From Streptomyces diastatochromogenes (GTDB taxonomy: Bacteria; Actinomycetota; Actinomycetes; Streptomycetales; Streptomycetaceae), in the NCBI RefSeq assembly GCF_002242805.1, contig NZ_MCGQ01000041.1, positions 160,811 through 224,810 on the forward strand: 64,000 bases of DNA. Reading direction: 5' to 3'. The position numbers and the translations under genes are program-made. Numbering within the stretch: the first letter of the stretch is position 1; every line of letters starts with the position of its first letter. This document shows, piece by piece, positions 57,030-64,000 of the stretch. Below the pieces are notes generated by a model. It was not told the origin of the DNA. It saw only the letters and a list, made by a program, of their open reading frames with translations, and did not search any database.

Positions 57030-57548
57030 TCACACCACCTCGTCCTCGTGCAGCCTCTCGCGCAGCGCGCGGACCGCCGTGTGCAGCCTGCTCTTCACCG
57101 TGCCCTCGGGAACACCCAGCTCCTCGGCTATCCCGCGCACCGGCAGGTCGGCGAAGAAGCGCAGGATCACGACCTGCCGCTGGGCGTCGGGCAGTTCGTC
57201 CAGACCCCGGGCGACGGCGAGGGAGAGCAGGCTGGTCTCCTCGCCTGAGGGGTGCACCGGCTCGCGCAGCGACGCCAGCCGCTCCCCCAGCCGCTCCTGG
57301 CGCCGCTTGGCCCGGTGCCAGTCCATGGCCAGGTTGGAGGCGACCACCGCCACCCAGGCGGACACGTTCCGCGGCGCCTCGCGCCCGCTCGCGGCCCGCT
57401 CCAGCAGCCGCAGGCGGACCTGCTGCACCCCGTCCGGCAGGTCCGCCTGCGGCACGCCACCGAGCGCGAGCACCGCCCGCACCCGGCGTTCCTGGGCCGC
57501 GTCCAGAGGATCTTCCTCGTGGACACGGCGGGCCGTTCTGCGCAGCAC
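57030..57548 (-). CDS. ECF-type RNA polymerase sigma factor
   Basis: The 172-residue protein contains region 2 (VRAVLALGGVPQADLPDGVQ, then SAWVAVVASNLAMDWHRAKR) and region 4 (LPDAQRQVVILRFFADLPVR and the HTH IAEELGVPEGTVKSRLHTAV). It is a group 4 sigma factor directing a stress or surface regulon. The GTG at 57548 has GGGGGGTGG upstream. The membrane protein at 56159-57028 follows 1 nt after its stop. No autoregulatory ECF promoter was clear by eye. Confidence 0.92.
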   Translation of the reverse strand: MLRRTARRVHEEDPLDAAQERRVRAVLALGGVPQADLPDGVQQVRLRLLERAASGREAPRNVSAWVAVVASNLAMDWHRAKRRQERLGERLASLREPVHPSGEETSLLSLAVARGLDELPDAQRQVVILRFFADLPVRGIAEELGVPEGTVKSRLHTAVRALRERLHEDEVV

Positions 57549-57856
57549 AAGCCACCCCCCTCACCGCGTTTCCTCTACGACGCCGCAGCGCACGGAAACG
57601 TTCGGCGGAACCCCGGTACACCGTTCAGAGGCGTACGTCACACCGCCGCGCGGGGCAGCACAGCTTGCGGCACGGGGCGGCCGTGAAGCGAATTTCTCCA
57701 GCTCAGCGGGGGTGTGGGCGGGAGTTCCGCAACCGCTCGCTGGGACGGGGCGTCCCAGTCCTCGGGCATGACCCGCAAAGAATTGGACAGGCGGACCGTG
57801 GTCGGCCGCATGATGGAAACGCCGCAGACACACAGAAACACCTAGAGGGAGTCGCC
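57549..57856. other. Intergenic region between sigma factor and asd genes
   Basis: This 308-nt region separates the divergent sigma and asd genes and should hold both promoters. TTGGAC at 57783-57788 and CATGAT at 57809-57814 could form an asd promoter, though the spacing (20 nt) is long. GGAAAC at about 57593 recalls an ECF -35 element but I found no matching -10. I see no gene in it. Confidence 0.4.
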
Positions 57857-58876
57857 GTGAGGGTCGGAATCGTCGGAGCCACCGGTCAGGTCGGCACGGT
57901 CATGCGCAGGATCCTCGTGGAGCGGAACTTCCCGGTCACCGAGCTGCGCCTGTTCGCCTCGGCCCGCTCGGCCGGCACCGTGCTGGACGGCGTGACGGTG
58001 GAGGACGCGGCGACCGCCGACTACACCGGCCTCGACATCGTGATCTTCTCCGCGGGCGGCGCGACCTCCAAGGCGCTGGCCGAGAAGGTCGCCTCCCAGG
58101 GTGCCGTGGTGATCGACAACTCCTCCGCCTGGCGCAAGGACCCCGAGGTCCCGCTGGTGGTCTCCGAGGTGAACCCGCACGCGATCGCCGACCGCCCCAA
58201 GGGCATCATCGCCAACCCGAACTGCACCACGATGGCCGCGATGCCGGTGCTGAAGCCGCTGCACGAGGAGGCCGGCCTGGAGGCGCTGGTCGTCGCCACC
58301 TACCAGGCGGTGTCCGGTTCGGGTCTCGCGGGCGTGGCGGAGCTGCACGGCCAGGCCCAGAAGGTGGTCGCCGACGCCGACAAGCTCACCCACGACGGCG
58401 AGGCGGTCGACTTCCCCGAGCCGGGTGTCTACAAGCGGCCCATCGCCTTCAACGTGCTCCCGCTGGCGGGCTCGATCGTCGACGACGGTCTGAACGAGAC
58501 CGACGAGGAGCAGAAGCTGCGCAACGAGTCCCGCAAGATCCTGGAGATCCCGGGTCTGAAGGTCTCCGGCACCTGTGTGCGCGTCCCGGTCTTCTCCGGC
58601 CACTCCCTCCAGGTCAACGCCCGCTTCGCCCGCCCGATCTCCCCGGAGCGCGCCACCGAGCTGCTCGCGGGCGCCCCGGGCGTCGTCCTCTCCGAGATCC
58701 CGAACCCGCTGCAGGCGGCCGGCAAGGACCCGTCGTTCGTCGGCCGCATCCGCGGCGACGAGACGGTGGAGCACGGCCTGGCCCTGTTCATCTCCAACGA
58801 CAACCTCCGCAAGGGCGCCGCGCTGAACGCGGTGCAGATCGCGGAGCTGGTGGCGGCGGAGCTGTCGGCGAAGTAA
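57857..58876 (+). CDS. asd: Aspartate-semialdehyde dehydrogenase
   Basis: This enzyme reduces aspartyl phosphate to aspartate semialdehyde with NADPH, feeding Lys, Thr, Met and diaminopimelate. The 339-residue protein has NADP loop GIVGATGQVG, active-site C123 in NPNCTTM, and later His in FSGHSLQV. AGAGGGAG precedes the GTG at 57857. It lies divergent from the sigma factor and upstream of the second aminopeptidase N gene, with a hairpin between. I recall the same asd-pepN order in S. coelicolor (SCO2640-SCO2643). Confidence 0.95.
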   Translation: MRVGIVGATGQVGTVMRRILVERNFPVTELRLFASARSAGTVLDGVTVEDAATADYTGLDIVIFSAGGATSKALAEKVASQGAVVIDNSSAWRKDPEVPLVVSEVNPHAIADRPKGIIANPNCTTMAAMPVLKPLHEEAGLEALVVATYQAVSGSGLAGVAELHGQAQKVVADADKLTHDGEAVDFPEPGVYKRPIAFNVLPLAGSIVDDGLNETDEEQKLRNESRKILEIPGLKVSGTCVRVPVFSGHSLQVNARFARPISPERATELLAGAPGVVLSEIPNPLQAAGKDPSFVGRIRGDETVEHGLALFISNDNLRKGAALNAVQIAELVAAELSAK

Positions 58877-58893
58877 CGCGAATGATCTGAAAT

Positions 58894-58921
58894 GGGGCGG
58901 TCACCTCCGGGTGGCCGCCCC
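58894..58921 (+). terminator. Terminator after asd
   Basis: GGGGCGGTCAC (58894-58904) pairs with GTGGCCGCCCC (58911-58921) with one G-T pair, around CTCCGG. It lies 17 nt after the stop. Confidence 0.75.
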
Positions 58922-58947
58922 TCCTGTTTCCGGCCCATAGGGCTTTC

Positions 58948-58974
58948 CCTAGGGCTGCGCCGCGCAGCCCTAGG
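58948..58974. repeat. 12-bp perfect inverted repeat between asd and second pepN
   Basis: CCTAGGGCTGCG (58948-58959) is followed by CCG and its exact complement CGCAGCCCTAGG (58963-58974). It lies 66 nt before the pepN start and just past the asd terminator. It may be an operator or part of the pepN promoter region. Confidence 0.65.
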
Positions 58975-59040
58975 ACGTCGCCCTCCGCGCAGGTCCCGTG
59001 GAAGGATGACCGAACGCACACATAACGAGGAGATGACCGC

Positions 59041-61617
59041 GTGCCTGGCACAAACCTGACTCGCGAAGAGGCTCAGCAGCGGGCGACGCTGCTCACCGTT
59101 GACTCGTACGAGATCGATCTCGACCTCTCCGGCGCGCAGGAGGGCGGCACCTACCGGTCCGTGACCACGGTGCGCTTCGACGTCGCCGAAAACGGGGCCA
59201 CGTCCTTCATCGACCTCGTCGCGCCGGCGGTCCACGAGGTGACCCTGAACGGCGACGCGCTCGACCCCGCCGCGGTCTTCGAGGACTCGCGGATCGCGCT
59301 GCCGGGGCTGCTGGAGGGCCGTAACGTCCTCCGGGTCGTCGCCGACTGCGCCTACACCAACACCGGCGAGGGCCTGCACCGCTTCGTCGACCCGGTCGAC
59401 GAGCAGGCCTACCTGTACACCCAGTTCGAGGTGCCGGACGCCCGCCGCGTCTTCGCCTCGTTCGAGCAGCCGGACCTGAAGGCGACCTTCCAGTTCACCG
59501 TGAAGGCGCCGGCGGGCTGGACCGTCATCTCCAACTCCCCGACGCCCGAGCCCAAGGACGACGTCTGGGTGTTCGAGCCGACGCCGCGCATCTCGTCGTA
59601 CATCACCGCGCTGATCGTCGGGCCGTACCACTCGGTGCACAGCGTGTACGAGAAGGACGGGCAGAGCGTGCCGCTCGGCATCTACTGCCGTCCCTCGCTC
59701 GCCGAGTTCCTCGACTCGGACGCGATCTTCGAGGTCACCCGGCAGGGCTTCGACTGGTTCCAGGAGAAGTTCGACTACCCGTACCCGTTCAAGAAGTACG
59801 ACCAGCTGTTCGTGCCCGAGTTCAACGCGGGCGCGATGGAGAACGCGGGCGCGGTGACCATCCGCGACCAGTACGTCTTCCGGTCCAAGGTGACGGACGC
59901 GGCGTACGAGGTCCGCGCGGAGACGATCCTCCACGAGCTGGCCCACATGTGGTTCGGCGACCTGGTCACCATGGAGTGGTGGAACGACCTGTGGCTGAAC
60001 GAGTCGTTCGCCACCTTCACCTCCATCGCCTGCCAGGCCTCCGCGCCCGGCTCCAGGTGGCCGCACTCGTGGACCACGTTCGCCAACTCGATGAAGACCT
60101 GGGCGTACCGGCAGGACCAGCTGCCGTCCACGCACCCGATCATGGCGGACATCCGCGACCTGGACGACGTCCTGGTCAACTTCGACGGCATCACGTACGC
60201 CAAGGGCGCGAGCGTGCTGAAGCAGCTTGTCGCGTACGTCGGCGAGGACGAGTTCTTCAAGGGCGTGCAGGCCTACTTCAAGGCGCACGCCTTCGGCAAC
60301 ACGCGCCTGTCGGACCTGCTGGGCGCCCTGGAGGAGACCTCCGGGCGTGACCTGAAGACCTGGTCGAAGAAGTGGCTGGAGACGGCCGGCATCAACATCC
60401 TGCGCCCGGAGATCGCCACCGACGCCGACGGCGTCATCACCTCCTTCTCCGTCCGCCAGGAGGCCCCGGCCCTGCCCGCCGGTGCCAAGGGCGAGCCGGT
60501 GCTGCGCCCGCACCGCATCGCGATCGGCCTGTACGACCTCTCCGCCGACTCCGGCAAGCTGGTGCGCACCGACCGGATCGAGCTGGACGTCGACGGTGAG
60601 CTGACCGCCGTACCGCAGCTGACGGGCAAGCGCCGCCCCGCGGTGATCCTGCTCAACGACGACGACCTCTCCTACGCCAAGGTCCGCCTGGACGAGGAGT
60701 CGCTGAAGACCGTCACCGAGCACCTCGGCGACTTCGAGGCGTCCCTGCCGCGCGCCCTGTGCTGGGCGTCGGCCTGGGACATGACGAGGGACGCCGAGCT
60801 GGCGACCCGCGACTACCTCTCCCTGGTGCTGTCCGGCGTCGGCAAGGAGTCCGACATCGGCGTGGTGCAGTCGCTGCAGCGCCAGGTGAAGCTGGCGATC
60901 GACCTGTACGCCGACCCGTCCACCCGTGAGGCCCTGCTGACCCGCTGGACCGACGCCACGCTGGCCCACCTGCGGGCCGCCGAGCCGGCCGGCGACCACC
61001 AGCTGGCCTGGGCGCGCGCCTTCGCGGCGACCGCCCGGACGCCGGAGCAGCTGGACCTCCTGGAGGCCCTGCTGGACGGCACCCACACGGTCGAGGGCCT
61101 GGCCGTCGACACGGAGCTGCGCTGGGCGTTCGTGGAGCGGCTCGCGGCGGTCGGCCGCTTCGACGAGGCGGAGGTCGCGGCCGAGTACGAGCGGGACAAG
61201 ACCGCGGCCGGTGAGCGGCACGCGGCCACCGCCCGGGCGGCCCGCCCGACCCCGGAGGCCAAGGCGGAGGCGTGGGCGTCGGTCATCGACTCCGACAAGC
61301 TGCCGAACGCCGTGCAGGAGGCCGTGATCAGCGGCTTCGTCCAGACCGACCAGCGCGAGCTGCTCGCGTCGTACACGGACCGGTACTTCGAGGTCGTCAA
61401 GGACGTCTGGGACTCCCGTTCGCACGAGATCGCCCAGCAGATCGCGATCGGCCTGTACCCGACGATCCAGGTCTCGGAGGAGACCCTGACCAAGACGGAC
61501 ACCTGGCTGTCCGCGGCCGAGCCCAACGCGGCTCTGCGCCGGCTGGTCTCGGAGTCCCGCTCGGGCGTCGAGCGGGCGCTGAGGGCCCAGGCGGCGGACG
61601 CGGCGGCCGGCGAGTAG
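59041..61617 (+). CDS. pepN: Aminopeptidase N, M1 family (second copy)
   Basis: The 858-residue zinc aminopeptidase has GAMEN (FNAGAMENAG) and zinc site HELAH (H298, H302) with third ligand E321 in LNESFATF. It has no signal peptide, so it acts in the cytoplasm on peptides. GAGGAG lies upstream of the GTG at 59041. It is a full-length paralogue of 41140-43719, alignable from first to last motif. The zinc segment here is closer to the family consensus (TMEWWNDLWLNESF). A strong terminator follows. Confidence 0.95.
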   Translation: MPGTNLTREEAQQRATLLTVDSYEIDLDLSGAQEGGTYRSVTTVRFDVAENGATSFIDLVAPAVHEVTLNGDALDPAAVFEDSRIALPGLLEGRNVLRVVADCAYTNTGEGLHRFVDPVDEQAYLYTQFEVPDARRVFASFEQPDLKATFQFTVKAPAGWTVISNSPTPEPKDDVWVFEPTPRISSYITALIVGPYHSVHSVYEKDGQSVPLGIYCRPSLAEFLDSDAIFEVTRQGFDWFQEKFDYPYPFKKYDQLFVPEFNAGAMENAGAVTIRDQYVFRSKVTDAAYEVRAETILHELAHMWFGDLVTMEWWNDLWLNESFATFTSIACQASAPGSRWPHSWTTFANSMKTWAYRQDQLPSTHPIMADIRDLDDVLVNFDGITYAKGASVLKQLVAYVGEDEFFKGVQAYFKAHAFGNTRLSDLLGALEETSGRDLKTWSKKWLETAGINILRPEIATDADGVITSFSVRQEAPALPAGAKGEPVLRPHRIAIGLYDLSADSGKLVRTDRIELDVDGELTAVPQLTGKRRPAVILLNDDDLSYAKVRLDEESLKTVTEHLGDFEASLPRALCWASAWDMTRDAELATRDYLSLVLSGVGKESDIGVVQSLQRQVKLAIDLYADPSTREALLTRWTDATLAHLRAAEPAGDHQLAWARAFAATARTPEQLDLLEALLDGTHTVEGLAVDTELRWAFVERLAAVGRFDEAEVAAEYERDKTAAGERHAATARAARPTPEAKAEAWASVIDSDKLPNAVQEAVISGFVQTDQRELLASYTDRYFEVVKDVWDSRSHEIAQQIAIGLYPTIQVSEETLTKTDTWLSAAEPNAALRRLVSESRSGVERALRAQAADAAAGE

Positions 61618-61636
61618 TCGTCGCCGTACGGCCATG

Positions 61637-61671
61637 AAGGCGCCCGGTGTGCGCAGTGCACCGGGCGCCTT
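61637..61671. terminator. Bidirectional terminator between second pepN and M14 carboxypeptidase
   Basis: AAGGCGCCCGGTG (61637-61649) pairs perfectly with CACCGGGCGCCTT (61659-61671) around a 9-nt loop, followed by TCC. It serves the two convergent genes. Confidence 0.85.
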
Positions 61672-61686
61672 TCCGTCTGTTCGGTC

Positions 61687-62916
61687 TCAGTCGCACACCC
61701 TGCGGGCGACGTCCAGCATGGTCCGTACGTGCAGTGCGGTCTGCGCGGACACCGGTATCCACCGCAGCTCGTAGGTCTTGTCGAGTTCCCGGCACCACTC
61801 GTGCACCAGGTCCGTGAGGGCGCAGGCGGTCCCGGGGGCGGTGCCGGCCAGGGCCCGGCGCAGCATGGCCGCCGCGCGCAGCGGGATACGGCGGGCGGCG
61901 ATGCCGAGGGTCGCGAAGTGGCCCCGGGAGCCGCCGCGCTCGTCCGCGCAGGTGGCGGCGATCGACGGCGCCACGTCCAGCAGTTCCCGGGCGGCGGTGT
62001 GCAGGGGCAGCAGGTCCTCGTCGGGTGCGCCGTCTCCCAGCAGCTCGGTGATCTCCCGGGTACGGCCCAGCAGCAGCTCGGCCGCCCGGGCGGCCTCTCC
62101 CCGCGGGTCGGGTTCGGGCCGGGGGTCGCTCACCGCGGGGGCGGACCAGGCCGGTGCCTCGACGACGGCGGTCAGGGTGCCGTAGCGCCACGGGTAGAGC
62201 CAGGTGCTCTCGGCGACGTAGCCGCTCGGGTCGCGTTCGCTTCCGGTGTTGCCCTCCGGGAGCCGCAGGACGCCGGGCGGGTCCGGCTGCCAGTCGGGAG
62301 CGTCGTACGGGCGGTGGTCGAGGGGGATGCGCAGGAGTGCGGCCGTCTCGCGGAAGGCGCGCGCGGCTCCGGGCACCCTCCTGGTCTGCAGGGTGAAGGC
62401 ACCGCCGACCTCGATGCCGTGCAGGGTGAACTGGGCCACGGGCCGCAGTTCGTCGAGCAGCCACACGAGGGCCGCCGACTCGGGCAGCGGCTCCCGGCCG
62501 GTGCCGGGGACGGGCAGCGACTCGGGCTGGCAGGCGAACTCGGGCCGGTAGAAGTGCCGGTGGCACTCCGTCAGCGACGGGGCCGGCTCTTCCGGCTGCC
62601 AGCCGTGCGCGAGGCGGGCGCCGTCCGGGTCGAGGCAGAGCAGGAAGTGCCAGGTGCAGCCGAGTGCCTCCGGAATCTCCGGCCGGTGGGCGAGGAGCCG
62701 GGCGAGCCGCAGCGCGGAGGCCCCGCCCACCGGCTCGTTGGCGTGCGCACCGGCGACGGTGAGGATCTGCCGCTCCCCGTGCCCGGCGGACAGCACCCAC
62801 AGCGGCCGCCCGCCCCGGCTCTCGCCGACGGCCCGCAGCCGCAGCACCCCCGGCGCGGCGGCGACCAGCGCACGGGCACGCCGCTCCAGTTCGTCGACGC
62901 CCGGATAGCCCACCAT
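61687..62916 (-). CDS. M14-family zinc carboxypeptidase
   Basis: The 409-residue protein has the zinc-binding HANEPVG motif (HxxE), later His in FTLHGIEVG and the catalytic Glu in VVEAPAW. No signal peptide is visible, so it is cytoplasmic. It cleaves C-terminal residues from peptides or a related amide substrate. GGAG lies upstream of the ATG at 62916. Its closeness to two aminopeptidases suggests shared peptide turnover, though not on one transcript. Confidence 0.88.
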   Translation of the reverse strand: MVGYPGVDELERRARALVAAAPGVLRLRAVGESRGGRPLWVLSAGHGERQILTVAGAHANEPVGGASALRLARLLAHRPEIPEALGCTWHFLLCLDPDGARLAHGWQPEEPAPSLTECHRHFYRPEFACQPESLPVPGTGREPLPESAALVWLLDELRPVAQFTLHGIEVGGAFTLQTRRVPGAARAFRETAALLRIPLDHRPYDAPDWQPDPPGVLRLPEGNTGSERDPSGYVAESTWLYPWRYGTLTAVVEAPAWSAPAVSDPRPEPDPRGEAARAAELLLGRTREITELLGDGAPDEDLLPLHTAARELLDVAPSIAATCADERGGSRGHFATLGIAARRIPLRAAAMLRRALAGTAPGTACALTDLVHEWCRELDKTYELRWIPVSAQTALHVRTMLDVARRVCD

Positions 62917-63089
62917 GGCAACTCCACTTCCGCTACTGGATGTTGAGCGATTCCATGGGAGCGTCGGGAGTGGGGCCCGTCAAGAGTGACCCGCGATCTC
63001 AGGTCACCGTTCCCAGAGACTGAGCGGGAGTGGAGTGCGAGGTCCGAATCCCGCCAGTAGGCGGCATCGCGACGCACCACTCTGGACAC

Positions 63090-63566
63090 ATGACCACGTA
63101 CACGGCACGCCCTCTGACGCCCATAACCCTCAAGGAGCTGCGCACCTCCGACGACGCGGGCCGCCCCATGCTCCCCTTCACCGACGACGAGGGCGGCGCC
63201 CCCCTCCGCTGCTGCCTGCGTCGCAGCGCACCCGGCGAACGCATCGCCCTGGTCTCGTACGCACCCCTGCGCCGCTGGGCGGCCGAGACGGGCACCGACC
63301 CGGGGGCCTACGACGAACAGGGCCCCGTCTTCATCCACGCCGACGACTGCCCCGGCCCGGCGGACGCCACCCTGCCCTTCACCGACGCCCACCGCACGGT
63401 GCGCCGTTACTCCACCGACGGCCGCATCCTGGGCGGCCGCCTGGTCGAGGACCCGTCCGGATTCGAGGGGGCGTTCGCAGAGGCGTTCGCCGATGCCGAG
63501 GTGGCGGCGGTGCAGGTGCGGGCGGTGGAGTACGGGTGCTTCTTGTATGAGGTGCGGCGACCCTGA
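63090..63566 (+). CDS. DUF1203-family protein
   Basis: The 158-residue protein matches the DUF1203 family by the segments PLRCCLRRSAPGERIALVSY and PVFIHADDC, which are well conserved. No enzymatic activity is assigned to this family. The ATG at 63090 lacks a clear ribosome binding site, so leaderless translation is possible. An in-frame extension upstream is not supported. It is co-directional with no neighbour and convergent to the regulator. Confidence 0.85.
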   Translation: MTTYTARPLTPITLKELRTSDDAGRPMLPFTDDEGGAPLRCCLRRSAPGERIALVSYAPLRRWAAETGTDPGAYDEQGPVFIHADDCPGPADATLPFTDAHRTVRRYSTDGRILGGRLVEDPSGFEGAFAEAFADAEVAAVQVRAVEYGCFLYEVRRP

Positions 63567-63620
63567 CAGGCCGGCGTCGGCCACCGTAGGACAGCCGTCT
63601 CCACGAACTGCCGTACGAGG

Positions 63621-64000
63621 TCACGCCCGAGTGGCGCCGCCGGGACCAGCCGCATCCTGCAAGGCTTCCAGCACCCTGCCGACCGCCGCCCCCGCCTCCG
63701 CCCCCTTCCGTACCGCCGCCACCACATGCCGTACCGGACGGTCCTCACCCAGTTCGCGCATCACCACGCCCTCGCGGCGGGCCGCGGCCATCCGGGGGAC
63801 CAGGGCGACGCCCATCCCCGCCTCGACCATGGCCAGGATCGCGGTCCAGCCGGAGGCCGAGTGGCCCTGGTGGGGGCTGAAGCCGGCGGACTCGCAGGCG
63901 CGGCGGGTGATGTCGGACCAGGGGCCGCTGCCGCCGAAGATCCAGGGTTCGGCGGCGAGGTCGGTGAGGGTCAGGGAGGGGGTGGTGGCCAGGGGGTGGG
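63621..64000 (-). CDS. LysR-type regulator, C-terminal part (cut by window edge)
   Basis: About 126 residues of the C-terminal ligand-binding domain of a LysR-type regulator are visible. They include LTDLAAEPWIFGGSG, AILAMVEAGMGVALVPRMAA and a final ALQDAAGPGGATRA. The DNA-binding domain lies outside the window. The EAGMGVALVPR segment is typical of this domain. Its target gene and ligand are not determined. Confidence 0.85.
   Translation of the reverse strand, partial: HPLATTPSLTLTDLAAEPWIFGGSGPWSDITRRACESAGFSPHQGHSASGWTAILAMVEAGMGVALVPRMAAARREGVVMRELGEDRPVRHVVAAVRKGAEAGAAVGRVLEALQDAAGPGGATRA

Noticed and set aside
58429..61635. Very long minus-strand open frame opposite asd and second pepN
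   Set aside because: It is antisense to two well-recognised enzymes and has the Arg/Gly/Val-rich composition caused by GC-rich third positions. No domain is visible.
1..64000. tRNA genes, rRNA, CRISPR arrays or replication origin
   Set aside because: No cloverleaf with a GTTCGA loop, no regularly spaced repeats and no clustered DnaA boxes were found by reading.

Overview
The window looks like chromosomal DNA from a Streptomyces or a close relative. It has very high GC with strongly GC-rich third codon positions, many GTG starts and strong GC hairpin terminators. It encodes a large S8 protease, an ECF sigma pair, an LPXTG surface protein, a sodF gene with a textbook Nur box, and several short repeats that I recognise as common in Streptomyces genomes. 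I saw no tRNA, rRNA, CRISPR array, insertion sequence or phage gene.

Layout. 0-10 kb: an ABC ATPase cut by the left edge, a SpoIIE-type phosphatase, an Eis-like acetyltransferase, a Nei-type DNA glycosylase and rpiB, an APC amino-acid permease, a Ser/Thr kinase, an LPKTG protein, a flavin oxidase and bioY. 10.8-17.3 kb: a sulfonate-sulfur unit with a ROK regulator, ssuA-ssuC-ssuB, a DszA/NtaA-type monooxygenase and a TauD-type dioxygenase. Two tiny cysteine-containing leader ORFs sit ahead of the regulator and of ssuA. 17.4-24.4 kb: a second APC permease, sodF, an MMPL transporter with a two-component system, and a phosphoglycerate-mutase-like phosphatase.

24.4-30.0 kb: a compact minus-strand terpenoid cassette with a terpene synthase, two P450s, an EF-hand protein, a broken SnoaL-like remnant and an SDR. 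30.1-40.3 kb: a polyol or sugar system with a divergent FGGY kinase, then binding protein, two permeases, ATPase, DeoR regulator, second ATPase, 2-hydroxyacid dehydrogenase and second FGGY kinase. Most of these genes overlap at their start and stop codons.

40.3-64 kb: a mycothiol nitroreductase-like DsbA protein and aminopeptidase N, an AbiEi/PD-DExK-like protein, a GNAT enzyme, a glycosyltransferase whose 3' end runs antisense into that GNAT gene, a serine hydrolase, a Tat-exported metallophosphoesterase, NUDIX, PNPOx-like and VOC proteins, a CGNR regulator, the S8 protease, an ECF sigma factor with a membrane partner, asd, a second aminopeptidase N, an M14 carboxypeptidase, a DUF1203 protein and the C-terminal part of a LysR-type regulator.

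The most interesting signals are the two putative cysteine attenuators of the sulfonate locus, the EF-hand-containing terpenoid cassette, the paired ATPases with matching Q-loop substitutions, and three unrelated interspersed repeats that lie in frame inside protein linkers.
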